From assembly GCA_963693085.1 (NCBI GenBank), contig OY856410.1, positions 885,113,335 to 885,177,334 of the forward strand: a DNA stretch of 64,000 nt. The letters are read 5' to 3'. The position numbers were made by a program, and so were the translations under genes. Shown here piece by piece: positions 1-11,210 of this stretch (positions are counted from its first letter, which is position 1; every line of letters begins with the position of its first letter). The DNA comes from Alisma plantago-aquatica (taxonomy: Eukaryota > Streptophyta > Magnoliopsida > Alismatales > Alismataceae). The notes under the pieces were generated by a model that ran no database searches, was not told the DNA's origin, and saw only the letters and a program-made list of their open reading frames with translations.

Positions 1-97
1 TTGATATTGATTTCAGGCATTAGGTACATGAAAAGGGTGAATTCTACCATGCCCAAGCTTGCTCTGGTTCAAGCCAAAAGAAATGTAAATTCACTTT
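1..97. other. Unassigned sequence left of the copia-like LTR
   Basis: No coding or RNA feature is recognisable. If the following LTR is the 3' LTR of a copia element, this would be the tail of its internal region, but no clear polypurine tract is visible. Confidence 0.3.
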
Positions 98-1440
98 TGT
101 TGAAAACACTCCAAATCACCTTAGATTATTTTTGTAATCATTTGTATTAATGATATGACTTGTAACTAAGATGAGAAAAAATGAGGATACCATTAATTAG
201 TACGTTTGATCACTAAAAATAAATTTTCTAAAATTCATTATAGGTTGTTTGTCGGTCGAGATTCAAACTCGATCTATCCCTTGATGGATTTTGGGAATTC
301 ATTGGTTCGGTCGAGTTTGCCACTCACAAAACTTGACCAATCCCTACACTCAGCAAAATTGATTTCAAGAGATAGATTGTGTTGCACGTAGGACAAACTC
401 GACTGATGCTTCAAATTGGATTTGTCACATAGTGCAATCATTGAGTTACATTTATGAAAACTCAAGCAACTACACTGTATAAAAACACGGAAAAAGTGAT
501 TCTAACCATTGGAGTGATGCAAAACTCAGAATTATATTTGTTGCAACACCCCAAACATCTAGAAAACATTCCTAAGTGTTCCTACCCTCTAGTAGACACT
601 CTCAACTATAAATAGGACCTCTTCGAGTTCATTCCAAGGTTGCCCCTTCATGTTATTCAATCTCCTTGCTATAGATAAGTGCATCTAGTCCACTTGAGCC
701 CCTTTCTTTCTCTTGATTACACTCCAATTCATCATTATGAGTGAGATATGATATGTATGAGAGAGATACTTCATTGTATGCTTGTAAATCTATCAAAGCT
801 TATCTTTTCATAACCCCTTTCGTCAAGATCAAGTCTTCTCTAAGTGAAGGAGAAGGTGCAAGTTTCTTCAAGCTATATAAGAAGGTGCAAAAAGCTTTTC
901 CAAGTGAAGGAAACAGATAAGGTTGAAGATCTGGGAGTGGGGTAGGTAAATTCTTCAAGGAAGAAGACTCATTGCAAAGAGGGGATCTCCTTGGTGAAGG
1001 TGTCCAACTTCTTGCAAGAGTGGGTAAGACCTTGGTGAGGTAGAAGACTCTAGATCCAGATAGGTAAAACCTTAATTTATGTTTATTGGCTCCCTTGACC
1101 TCAAAGGAAAGCTAGTTATCCTTGTCATCAGAAAGGAAGGTCAATTGTATGTTTTATAATGGAATATAAGTATAAATAGGTTGCAAAATCCTAGGGATTG
1201 ACCTCTCTAGGTAGTGGATTGGCTCTCTCCTAGTTTGGAGAGTGGAACCACACTAAACAGCATGTTCAAGGGCTTGTTTCAATCTCTCTCATCCTTGATA
1301 TGCATGTTTAGATTGCCATCAAATTCACTATTTGCAACTATGCCTAGCTGAAGTAGCTTGAAGGTCTAATGAATTTTGTGGAAGTGTTTTTAGTTCTATT
1401 CACCCCCCCCACACACACATATCCCTTTAAAGTAACAACA
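98..1440 (+). repeat. Probable Ty1/copia-type LTR (or solo LTR)
   Basis: The segment begins TGTTGAAAACAC and ends AACAACA, giving the TG...CA inverted ends usual for LTRs of this kind. A TATA-like CTATAAATAGG lies at about 605-616, a sensible U3 promoter position. Repeated 'aagtgaagg/aaggtgca' words fill 840-1030, and a C-run followed by a CA-run sits near 1401-1420. It abuts the LINE 3' fragment exactly at 1441. The five bases on either side do not match as a target duplication, so it may be the 3' LTR of an element starting outside the window or a rearranged copy. No protein domain is present; the copia assignment is inference from length and termini. Confidence 0.45.
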
Positions 1441-1822
1441 CGTCCTTAGCATGGATACAATCCCTAAGAGCATGCATGATTGTCTCAACACCCTGGTTGC
1501 ATCTCTTATAATTATTGTCACTGCTCAGATGTTGGACCCTCGTGTGATTTGTCAAAATAACATCATGTAGGTTTATCCACAAAAAGCATAGTATACGAGT
1601 TGGAATTTTGATCTTCCACATAGCCTTCCAATTGCCTCAATCTGAATGTCCTTACCATCTCTTAACTATTTGTAAGATGATTCAGTAGAAAAGTTTCTAT
1701 ATCTCATCTTGTATAATATTTTCAATGGGTTTGTTCATAGAAACAATTGCGTCAATCATGTGCATAGGGAGCCATTTCTTCATGAAGCTCGTGTCCCAGT
1801 ACCCATTGACATTAATCATACT
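1441..1822 (-). pseudogene. LINE (L1-type) ORF2, 3' fragment with zf-RVT domain
   Basis: Read on the minus strand, this is the C-terminal part of a plant L1-type LINE ORF2. The stretch 1427-1621 encodes the reverse-transcriptase zinc-binding (zf-RVT) signature: WKIKIPTRILCFLW, then a Cys at 'KRC', and finally HALRDC. The piece continues in frame with 16,494-17,213 across element A: the codons on either side of the ATACT duplication join without a stop ('LNVIS' then 'MINVNGYWD'). One in-frame stop occurs about 30 codons further on. The 3' end is cut just after 'CIHAKDV', with no poly(A) tail, where the copia-like LTR begins. It is a dead fragment. Confidence 0.8.
1818..1822. repeat. Target-site duplication of element A, left copy (ATACT)
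   Basis: ATACT directly precedes the 5' LTR and is repeated exactly at 16,489-16,493 after the 3' LTR. A 5-bp duplication is standard for Ty3/gypsy integration. Confidence 0.93.
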
Positions 1823-3054
1823 TGTAACATCCCTGACCTGGGTTATGAACTAACCCTAGGTGTTTTGCCTAAATATGTAATTAAATCCTTGTGATCAACT
1901 TTGGGCATGTAATTAAGTCCCTCAGAAACATATATTTCAATTTTGCTCCTTTATATATAAAGTTGTAGCATTGTTTTGTAATACAGGGATCTATGTGCAA
2001 ATTACCCTGTTAAGGGATTAAATTTCAAATTGCACATGTTGAGATGTTCCTCTGATGTTGAGATATCATGAGGATGTTTATGATGAAGTTTGAGGGATTT
2101 CCCAAGCTTGAGCACCAAGGTGTAGCTGTGGAAGCAACCCATGTACTTGAAAACCCTAAATTGGTGTAAAGTGCAATTTACCCAATTTGAGGGGTGAAAA
2201 TTGTAAAATACATCATCTAAAATATCTTTTATAACTTTTTTCATCATTTAGAGTAGAAATGATGAACAGGGCACTTCATTTGAATAATCATATAATAAAG
2301 AACACCTTTGTGATTGAATAATCAAGGTGTATGTATAATAGCCCTTTTAGGTGTATGCTTTAGTGATGGGTTGATCCTCTTTGCCTTCAATTCTTGACCT
2401 TAGAAGGAGTTTGTCTTTAGAAATAAGTGGTAGGGACGAGAAAAGAAGAAAGGAAGGACTTAGATGAGAAATGGGATAAAGTAGAAACTTTATGGAAATA
2501 TTTCACCCAAAATATATATATCACTTCCTTTGCAAGCAAAGGAACGTTTCTTTCATTCCCTCACTAATCCCCCTTGCTCAAACTGACTAAGGCAGAGCTT
2601 TGGAGCATAGGATAATGACCAGGGAGTTCAAGGTAAGTTTGTATCATCCCTTTTGCTTGAATTCATGAAGGAAACTTGATTTCAAGGTTGAATTCATGGC
2701 TAGCTCACCTAGCTTTATCTTTCTAGCCATTCCTTTCCAACATTTCCTTGGAGAATTCACCTTGGCCGACCTGTGGAGCTCAAAGGAGCCATTAAAGACC
2801 TGAAGCTTGGAAGCTTGGAGCTCAAGGAACAACCTTTAGGCGGGTTTTATAACTCTAAACCTTATGCTTTGATTATACATCTTTTTCTATGCATATAGTT
2901 GCTAGTTCTTCTTCTTCCCTATTTTCCCTTGCATCCTTGCAAGCAAAATCGTGAAGAACTTCTACTGTTCTTGAGGTAGAAGATAATGGCGTTAATTCCT
3001 ATTCTTATCTATGGATTTCCACTTTACTAAACGGTCCTAACCAATTGCCCATGC

Positions 3055-4565
3055 GGTTTGCACAACCGGTTGATGGGCAAACGGTTTCAGGGTCGCATGG
3101 AGGCAAACGGTCTTCAAGACCGTTTGGTCCAGTTGACCAAGCAACGACCGTATGAGAATACTGTTCCTAATTATGTATTCTGATCACCCACAAAAATTGA
3201 GGGATTAATTCCAAAGGAATCGTGAGATATAAGCAAATCAATTAGCAAATCCAATTGAATTAAGTTCTGATTTTCAATCTATTTAACTTGCCCTTTTTGG
3301 GAAAACGGTCTCAAGACCATTTACGATGGTTGACCAAGCATTGACCATTTGGTATTACTGTTCATAATGATGTTGATTAATGACTCACCAAATTTTATGG
3401 ATTAATTCCAAACGAGTTATGAGTTGAAGGTTGATTAATAGGGCAAACCCTAATTGAAATCAGTGCTGAAATTCCAATGAGTTAATTAGTGATTTTGGGT
3501 TGATTAGCCCAAACAGTCTCAAGACCGTTTGGGGAATCATCCAAACGGTCTCAAGACCGTTTGGGGATCACCCAAGACCGTTTAGAGGTCTGGGGTCAAG
3601 TATAGTTGACCAATGGAAGGTCCAAAGGTACCAAATCATATTGCAATTAAGTAGTGATGTGATGATTAACTCAATAGATCAAACCTTGATGAATTTTCAC
3701 TAGAGTCCAAAGGATGGATGGGAAAACGGTCTCAAGACCATTTGGAACTCATCCAAACGGTCTCAAGACCGTTTGGTGTCAACCCAAGACCGTTTGGAGG
3801 TCTAGGGTTAAGGTAATTTGATCAATTGAGGGCCCAATTATAGTGGGTTATTGAAATAATCAAATTGATGTTTTGTGACTTAATTAAGGTTCAACCCCTA
3901 TCAAATCAACTTAGATTTTGATGAATTCTTGGGCAAACGGTCTCAAGACCGTTTGGAGGTCATCCAAACGATCTCAAGACCGTTTGGGCCAAGTTTGGGC
4001 CCAATTGGAGGTCAATTGATAGATTCAACCTTGAATTGATTGACATTGTTGAATATTGATGACCATCTGATTTGAAACTCTATTTGAGATGGACTTAACC
4101 CTAATTGGCTTTCAATTGAGGGTTAATTTGGTGTCCAATTGATTGAGTCTCATCCTAATTGACTCAATTTATAAGTGGTTAACATGGCTTTGGCCAATTG
4201 AGGGCTTCAACATACTTAATCATAAACATTTGCAACTTTTGAACCATGTTGGAGGTCCAAACGGTCTCAAGATCGTTTAAGGCCAAACGGTCTCAAGACC
4301 GTTTGGGTCCAAAAGGTCTCAAGACCGTTTGGGCTCAAATGATCTCAAGGTTGTTTGGACCAATCGATCTCAAGACAAGTTGATCAAACGGTTTCAAACC
4401 ACATAAGCTCAAACGGTTTGGAAAGTCAACCTTTCCAAACGGTCAACGCACCCAAATAGTTTGGGCAAATGACCTTGAGGTCATGCGGTCTTGGAGTCAA
4501 ACATAGCAAACGGTCAACGCACCCAAACGGTTCCAAACCGTTTGGTGGTTGAAGGTTGAAACCGT
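3055..4565. repeat. Dispersed inverted-repeat array (AAACGGTCTCAAGACCGTTT) in 5' LTR of A
   Basis: At least ten copies of a 20-bp inverted repeat, with arms AAACGGTCT / AGACCGTTT around CA, are scattered here, many extended to 11-bp arms by CC...GG. Clear copies lie near 3303, 3509, 3541, 3724, 3753, 3934, 3965, 4259, 4284 and 4310. Some are mutated in one arm. Half-sites (one arm only) fall between them, for example near 3575 and 3786. Spacing is irregular (about 25-220 bp), so it is not a simple tandem satellite. Confidence 0.9.
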
Positions 4566-6262
4566 TTGGAGGTTTTCAAGGTTATTTATACATAATCACT
4601 TGAAGTTGTAATTGGTTCAATGGTGATCTAATCTAAACCCTAATGGTAGCTTAGAAAATTAAGGGACTATGTGATTAATGAATTGACCCATGATGGTGAT
4701 CATGAGGTAAATTACCAAAATACCCTTGAGGGGTTTAATTGAGTAATACCTTTTTCTAATAAAACCCTAATCACATGTTAATGATGATTTGGCTTATGCT
4801 AGTCAATGAGGACTTAACCCAACCTGATCTAGAGTGGTGTTATCACCATCTACTAGTAAGAGGAGAGAGAAAGTATCATAAGAGAGAGAAAGTATCCTTT
4901 TATAGTGGAAACTTAAGTAAAGTACCTTCAATACACCTGAATGTGCATGATTAGGGTATGATCCACCTATGTGAGATCATGGAAACCCTAATTATGATGT
5001 TTAGTGAATTTTAATCTTATCTAGGAGCTTTAATGATGATGTTTCTCATACATGATGATGATATGAGTTCAATTTGCCATGAGGTGGATAGTAAACCCTA
5101 ATTCTAGGGTGAGGACATGTATTGTGAATAGTAAACCCTGATTGATGAATATTGGGGAACTTGACTCTTCTAAGAGTTTGAAAGTGTAACTTCTAGAATG
5201 AATTGTTTACTGTTATCAGTTGAATTAACCATGCAGGTTGTCATGAGATGATGATCATATCCAGGTATGGATTATGAAACTATATTCATTGAAAGCATGG
5301 TTTAGCTTTATGAATAGTGATATATCCTGATGCATTGTCAATGGCAACTTATGGATTAAAATGGGCTGTGAGAGCCATAATTACCATCAAGGTCATGCTT
5401 TAGAGATGACTTGTGATGAATGTATTGAGATATGATGATTGATGAGAGTTAGGCTTGTTACATTTAGTATTCTCATTTCATAGTTGTTATGATAATGTTA
5501 TTGTTTGAAGAACAATGTATGATGTTAAAAGAATACTGAATGTACCTAACTAATCAAGTGTAATGTAGAGCCCTGATCATAGATCCATCATTGTCAGAGA
5601 TCAAATGATGGTGAAACAGGTTTTCCTAAGGGAACTCCTGGATCACATACTTTTGAGTATGCGGGGTATATGGATGTGTAGAACCTTACATCCTGGTGTA
5701 GGTGTTTGATGTAGATGTGTAATCCATCAATCCTTCACTACAATCCTATACCGTATCAGTGGATGGTAAACATGAAACCTCCTGATGATGAAGAAAGAAC
5801 AGATATCCGTATCAGTGGAAGATAAACATGAAATCTCCTGATGACGAAGAGAGTACAGAACGCCACTGTAACTCTAAAATAGTGAAGGACCAGATTACCC
5901 TGGTAAGCTATTATAGTAGAGGCACGAGATGTCCTACAAGTAATCCTCTTACTGACTGAGGAAGGTGAAGGTCATGAGAATCTGGCTCTTTCGATGACCT
6001 AGTATGATACCAAGGCACTTAGCAGTGATTGGTCGGAGAATGAGTGGTAAACCTCATCTCCACAGGGCATAAAAGTAATGTTTGAAAAACATAATCCACA
6101 GCGTAGCACACCTGTTAGAGATAACTACGAGTTGATTGATTGATGTTACACTGTATAGTGCAAATGTCTTTATATTTCATAACTGTTGAACTCATGCTTA
6201 TTATTATATCTGATGTTGAATACTGTGAAGCTTTTACTATTTAAGTTATTCTTTGTGGTGCT

Positions 6263-6421
6263 ATAATAAAGTTTCTGGAAGAGAGTTATAACTCTCGCTG
6301 GGACAATTATGTAAAATTGTCTCACCATGTAGACTTCAACTTTTTAGGTGGACGTCGAGGACAGAGGAACAGGTCTACAGGTGACCAGTCCCAGCAACAG
6401 CAGCACCAGGGGCAACTGTAA
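6263..6421 (+). promoter_or_regulatory. Conserved LTR core: AATAAA, palindrome, Q-rich micro-frame
   Basis: AATAAA (about 6265) is followed by the perfect 16-bp palindrome GAGAGTTATAACTCTC (6281-6296), then GCTGGGACAA and GTCTCACC. Next comes TTTTTAG, which resembles a splice acceptor (6341-6347). From 6347 a 24-codon open stretch rich in Gln ends at TAA (6419-6421). The same order occurs in element D (59,983-60,150) and, without the Q-rich part, in B, C and F. A polyadenylation or R-region role is inference. Confidence 0.5.
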
Positions 6422-6754
6422 AATCTCAGGTGGAGATTTAGCCTGCCATGTGGTGTAGTTAGAGTCAGTCCTATGTGTCCTCTGTACTCTCAGGTCTTGG
6501 AGTCTTTTGGTCTGAGATTTTGGTTATGAGTTCTTGAGATTTTGTATCATGTTGTATATAATTACTCAAGAAGTAATTATCTGAGATGTAAACAGTTTAT
6601 CTTCTTTTATGAAGGAAGTTTTATGGTTTCAATTATTTATCTCAAAAAGTTTTAATTTCCACTGATTTTTGGTATTCCGCTGCTAATCGAATCGCTTCCG
6701 CTACGTTTAAATCGTGTTTATATCGTGGTTTGGAGATCAGAGCCCACAATTAAG

Positions 6755-6766
6755 TGGTATCAGAGC
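6755..6766 (+). promoter_or_regulatory. Primer binding site of element A (initiator tRNA-Met)
   Basis: TGGTATCAGAGC is complementary to the 3' end of plant initiator tRNA-Met and lies six bases after the LTR end. This is the usual minus-strand primer site for plant LTR elements. Confidence 0.93.
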
Positions 6767-6880
6767 TCTAGGTTCGCTGAGTCTACAGAGGCATAGGACT
6801 TAGGATGTCGAGTCTATCCTTAGTATCTCTTCCTTATCTAATAGAATCTTCTGCTCCTCAGGAGAAGAAGATACATAAGG

Positions 6881-7981
6881 ATGGCAGAGCCACATGATGA
6901 GTATGTGGTAGAGAGTAGTGATAGTGCACCTCGAGGCGGTGCAAGGGTTCTAGAAATAGAACAGCCTGCACCTAAACCACCCCAGTTTGACCCAGTTGAT
7001 ATGGGTAACCCAGCTGTTCAAACTATGTTCGGACAGTTTATGACTGCCATGACACACATCACCGACAGGATGCCCATGCCTGCACCTAGGGCACCTACCC
7101 AGCCTGAAGGACAAGGTATCGGTAAGACGTTTGAGCGACTTCGTCGTGTCGAAGCTACCGAGTACTTTGGGACTGCCGACCCCACAGATGTTGATCTGTG
7201 GTTAACAGAGTTGGAGAAGGCTTTCAGGATTCTTAATATCCCGGAGGCTGAGAAGGTTAGACATGCTGTCTATCTTCTCAAAGGCAGTGTTGGTCACTGG
7301 TGGAACATGGAAGAGCAGAAGAGACCTGGGATAGAGTCCTCGTGGGAAGAGTTTCGTCGGGAATTTATCAATAGATATTTTCCAAAGACCTTCCTAGACG
7401 AGAAGATCTCTCAGTTTGAGAGATTGAGGCAGGGCATGATGAACATTAGCGAGTATGAAGCTAAGTTCATGGAGTTGTTGCGGTTCTGTCTGCACATGGC
7501 TGCCACAGAAGAGGAAAGAATCAGGAGATTCGAGAAGGGTTTGAATGCTAATATATCAACCCCTGTGTCTGCCTTAGAAAACCGAGAGAGATTCTCTACC
7601 TTCATTGAGTCAGTCTGAAGGATAGAGAGATCTGTGGTTGAGAAGAGGCAAACCCAGAAAAGATATCCACAGTTCCAGGGTTCTTCATCTAGGGATTTCA
7701 AGAAACTGAGATTCTCTGTACCTAACCCTCCACCACCCAGATCAAGCTCCCAAACTCAGTGGTCACCAAGTAGAGGCAGGGGACGAAGCCTACCTCAACA
7801 AGAGACTCACAGTTCTGCATCAATGTCAGTTACTGGACCACCAAGACCACAACAACTGGAAAGAAGTTGCTACAACTGTGGGAAGGTGGGACACTTGATG
7901 AAGGACTGCCGATCTAGGCTTGTCAGTGTGACACAACCTCAGAGGCAGAGTCAACAGGGATCTCAGAGAAGGCAATCTTAA
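6881..7981 (+). pseudogene. Gag region (capsid plus CCHC zinc knuckle)
   Basis: The first 245 codons carry the plant retrotransposon gag domain, with FERLRRVEATEYFGTADP around residue 85 and the conserved W/F block (VGHWWN, SWEEFRREFINRYFP) around residues 135-170. This is the structural protein that packages element RNA in cytoplasmic particles. After an in-frame TGA (7616) the same frame continues to a basic, Ser/Gln/Pro-rich segment and a CX2CX4HX4C zinc knuckle (CYNCGKVGHLMKDC, 7868-7909), the nucleic-acid-binding motif. It stops at TAA 7979, probably a mutated CAA, and the frame then resumes. Confidence 0.9.
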
Positions 7982-8530
7982 GGAGTAGCTCGAGGACGTG
8001 GACAAGCGTCTCAAGCTGGATCATCAGCACCACCTCAACACCAGGCGACAGCAAGGTTCTATGCTATGAACCCACCTGATGCAGTGGTCAATCCACAGGT
8101 AGTGGAAGGTCAGATGGAACTTTTATATTCTGATATGTCTACATCCTGTGTTGTATGTGTTCTGATTGACCCGGGTGCTACACACTCTTTTATCACTCGG
8201 AGAGTGATTCGTAACTGCAATATGACGGTTAGTCATAGGGCAGATAGTTTGTTGTTGGAGACTTTGTTGAGTGGGTCTGCCATTTTGCAGGAGGTATGTT
8301 CTCCCTGCATCCTCTTTTTTTCTGATCATCGCATTCAAGTGGACCTTATACCACTTGATATGCAAGGATTTGATATAATCCTCAGGATGGATACCTTAGA
8401 AAGGTATAGAGTTGTCTTGGATTGTGAGTTCAAGTTGGCTGTGTTTGCTGATGAAGGCAACACATGGATCTTTCAAGGTGAAAGAAAGATTCTACCCACT
8501 TGTCTTGTATCAGCTATGGTTGCTGATTAG
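7982..8530 (+). pseudogene. Aspartic protease region of pol
   Basis: This stretch follows gag in the same frame. The conserved stretch VLIDPGATHSFI (about 8158-8195) is the retroviral-type aspartic protease active site, in the D-P-G-A form common in plant gypsy elements. The partner hydrophobic motif 'GFDIILRMD' lies near 8370. The protease cleaves the polyprotein into working parts. The Met at 8066 is not a real start: coding homology runs through from 7982. The frame ends at a TAG (8528-8530) just before the segment leading into RT. Confidence 0.87.
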
Positions 8531-9421
8531 CTGTTGAGGCAAGGATGTTATGCATTCTTGGCCCATGTGGTAGATGTTACCAAGGAAAGTTCCAATCCTG
8601 CTGAAGTTCCCATAGTCAGGGAATTCGAGGATGTGTTTCCTAAAGAACTTCCAAGTATACCACCGCCTCGGGAAATTGATTTTGAAATCAATTTGATCCC
8701 AGACACGAAACCTATAGCCCAGACACCGTATAGGATGGCGCCTGCTGAGATGGCAGAACTCAAGAAACAGCTTCAAGAGTTACTTGAGAAAGGTTTTATC
8801 CGACCAAGCACTTCACCATGGGGTGCTCTGGTTTTGTTTGTTAGAAAGAAAGATGGGTCAATGCGGTTGTGTATTGATTATAGACAACTCAATAAAGTAA
8901 CGATAAAGAATAAGTACCCTCTGCCGAGGATTGATGATCTCTTTGACCAGTTGCGTGGTGCAACCATCTTCTCAAAGATAGACCTGAGGTCTGGATATCA
9001 TCAACTCCGTATTAAGGATAGTGACATATCCAAGTCTGCCTTTAGGACTAGATATGGTCACTATGAGTTCACGGTTATGTCGTTTGGACTAACCAATGCA
9101 CCAGCTGCATTCATGGAACTCATGAATAGAGTTTTTCGACCCTTCCTTGATAAGTGTGTTGTCATCTTCATAGATGACATTCTGATCTATAGTAAGGATG
9201 CTCAGCAGCATGAGCAGCATCTTCGCCAAGCGTTGACCTTGCTAAGAGAACATAAGTTGTATGCTAAGTTTAGCAAGTGTGAGTTCTGGCTGTCGGAGGT
9301 ATCTTTTCTTGGACATGTGATATCTGCCTCGGGAATTCGTGTTGACCCTACAAAGGTGGAATCTGTTCTACAGTGGGAACAACCGAAGATGCCGATGGAG
9401 ATTCGAAGCTCTTGGGGTTAG
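8531..9421 (+). pseudogene. Reverse transcriptase region of pol
   Basis: This is the complete Ty3/gypsy RT core, which copies element RNA into DNA. Visible blocks are [16 protein letters not shown] (N-terminal), [40 protein letters not shown] (first catalytic Asp), [11 protein letters not shown], and FIDDILIYS (9167-9193; the two catalytic Asp). The thumb segment [11 protein letters not shown] follows. All catalytic residues are present. A one-base deletion near 9410 breaks the conserved '[13 protein letters not shown]' joint, and the rest of pol lies in the next frame. Confidence 0.93.
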
Positions 9422-9867
9422 CAGGCTATTATCGAAGGTTCATTAAGAATTTCAGTTCCATAGCCTTACCCTTGACTAAGTTGACCCAGAAAGATGTTCC
9501 TTTTGTTTGAAGTGATAAGTGTCAGCAATCTTTCCAACTATTGAAGGAAAAGTTGACAAGTGCACCCATACTTGTGCTACCTGAGCAAGGCAAAGGATAT
9601 ATAGTTTTCTGTGATGCTTCTAAGAATGGACTAGGGTGTGTGTTGATGCAGGATAAACAAGTAATTTCTTTTTCTTCTCGAAAGCTTAAGAAACATGAAG
9701 AGAATTATCCAACACACGATCTGGAGTTAGCTGCTGTAGTTCATGCCTTGAAGATCTGGAGACATTATCTTTATGGAGAGACGTTTCATATTTTCACTGA
9801 CCATAAGAACCTTAAGTACATCTTCTCTCAGCATGAGCTCAATATGAGACAACGCCGTTGGATGTAA
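9422..9867 (+). pseudogene. RNase H region of pol
   Basis: After the frameshift, homology resumes at once ([18 protein letters not shown]). It crosses a TGA (9508-9510) and enters the RNase H domain, which removes the RNA strand during reverse transcription. Active-site residues are visible: Asp in [11 protein letters not shown] (about 9607), Glu in [11 protein letters not shown], and Asp in [13 protein letters not shown] (about 9793). It ends in a TAA (9865) inside the conserved QRRWM-LIKDYD sequence, after which the frame continues into DYHPGKANVVADALSRK. Confidence 0.9.
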
Positions 9868-11210
9868 TTAATCAAGGACTATGATTGTACGATTGATTAC
9901 CATCCGGGGAAGGCTAATGTGGTTGCTGATGCTTTGAGTAGGAAATCAGCAACATCAACCATGGAAAGGTCACAACTAAACTCTTTAGTATGCTCTAGAA
10001 GGGATATGCTTATCTCTTTGAGACAAGACAATGTGCAGTTGAAGGTGTCATTGTTAGCCGAGTTGTTAGCTGAGATGCACATTAAACCTACCCTTAGAGA
10101 GCAGATTAAGGAAGCACAGCAAGGTGATACTGTAGTTCAGCAGATTAGATCGGAGTATGGTAGTGAGAAACGAGATGGTTTTCATGACTCAGATGATCAA
10201 ATAGCATGTTACCATGGGAGGATGATAGTGCCGGATGTGGACAACTTGAGGAAGTTAGTCCTGGAAGAAGCTCATTCTTCGATGTATGCCATGCATCCAG
10301 GGAGCACCAAGATGTATCGAAACTTGAAAGATATGTATTGGTGGCCTGGAATGAAGAAGGATATTGCAGAGTTTGTTCTGAGGTGTCCTGTGTGTCAGCA
10401 AGTTAAAGCTGAACACCAGAAGCTAGCAGGAACAATGCAACCTTTACCCATACCACAGTGGAAGTGGGACTATGTTACCATGGACTTTGTTGTTGGCCTA
10501 CCCAGGACAAGCAAAGGACATGATTCCATTTGGGTAGTTGTAGATAAGTTGACTAAGACAGCACATTTCTTACCTGTCAAAACAACCTATTCTGCTGAAA
10601 GGTTATCATAGTTGTATGTTCAAGAGATAGTGCGTTTGCACAGAGTTCTTGTCACTATAGTTTCTGACAGAGGTCCCTAGTTCACAAGTCGTTTTTGGGA
10701 ACGACTTCGTAATGCTTTAGGCACCCAGTTAAGGTTTAGTACGGCCTTTCATCCACAGACTGATGGACAGTCGGAAAGGACCATACAGACCTTGGAAGAC
10801 CTGTTGAGAACATGTGTTCTCCAGTTTACCGGAAGTTGGAATCTACACCTAAGCTTGATAGAGTTTGCCTATAATAATAGCTATCAGCATAGTATTGATA
10901 TGGCACCTTATGAAGCCTTGTATGGTAGACGTTGTAGATCACCCTTGTGTTGGTATGAGACTGGTGAGCATCAGTGGTTAGGACCTGATCTTGTGCAGCA
11001 AACTACAGAAAAGATTAAGGTAATACAGCAACAGATTAAGACTGCACAAGATAGGCAGAAATCTTATGCTGACAAGCGTCGTAGACCCTTAGAGTTCAAG
11101 GTTGGAGACAAAGTGTATCTCAAGGTATCGCCTTGGAAAGGAGTCCTTCATTTTGGAAAGAAAGGGAAGTTAGCTCCTAGATTTATGGGGCCTTATCCAA
11201 TCATTAAACG
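9868..11210 (+). pseudogene. Integrase region of pol
   Basis: The linker DYHPGKANVVADALSRK leads to an HHCC zinc domain (HSSMYAMHPG ... CPVCQQVK, about 10,272-10,410). The D,D-35-E catalytic core follows: Asp in WDYVTMDFVVGLP (about 10,480), Asp in VSDRGP (about 10,665) and Glu in DGQSERTIQTLED (about 10,775). Integrase joins the cDNA to host DNA. Stops at 10,609 (TAG) and 10,678 (TAG; probably from CAG inside the DRG block) interrupt it. Downstream, the GPY-type module is visible near 11,185 (FMGPYPIIKRIGKVAYKL). Confidence 0.9.

Larger units (their letters stand above)
1823..6748 (+). repeat. Element A 5' LTR (4,926 bp)
   Basis: The LTR begins TGTAACATCCCTGACC and ends AGCCCACA, and is repeated at 11,570-16,488. 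It contains in order: an AT-rich head, an array of AAACGGTCTCAAGACCGTTT-type inverted repeats (about 3060-4560), a long non-coding body, and a conserved 3' core (6263-6345) with AATAAA, a GAGAGTTATAACTCTC palindrome and a glutamine-rich micro-frame ending at 6421. Telobox-like AAACCCTA words are frequent. No convincing gene lies inside it. Its size is far above the few hundred to two thousand bases common for plant LTRs. Confidence 0.92.

Noticed and set aside
3055..4565. Repeated palindromes looked like a CRISPR array
   Set aside because: Spacing is irregular, spacers are not uniform, units are degenerate, and the whole array lies in an LTR of a plant retrotransposon.
6755..6766. tRNA-Met-like sequences at 6755, 21,991, 53,795 and 60,528 as tRNA genes
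   Set aside because: Only the complement of the tRNA 3' end is present, directly after LTRs; these are primer sites, with no cloverleaf nearby.
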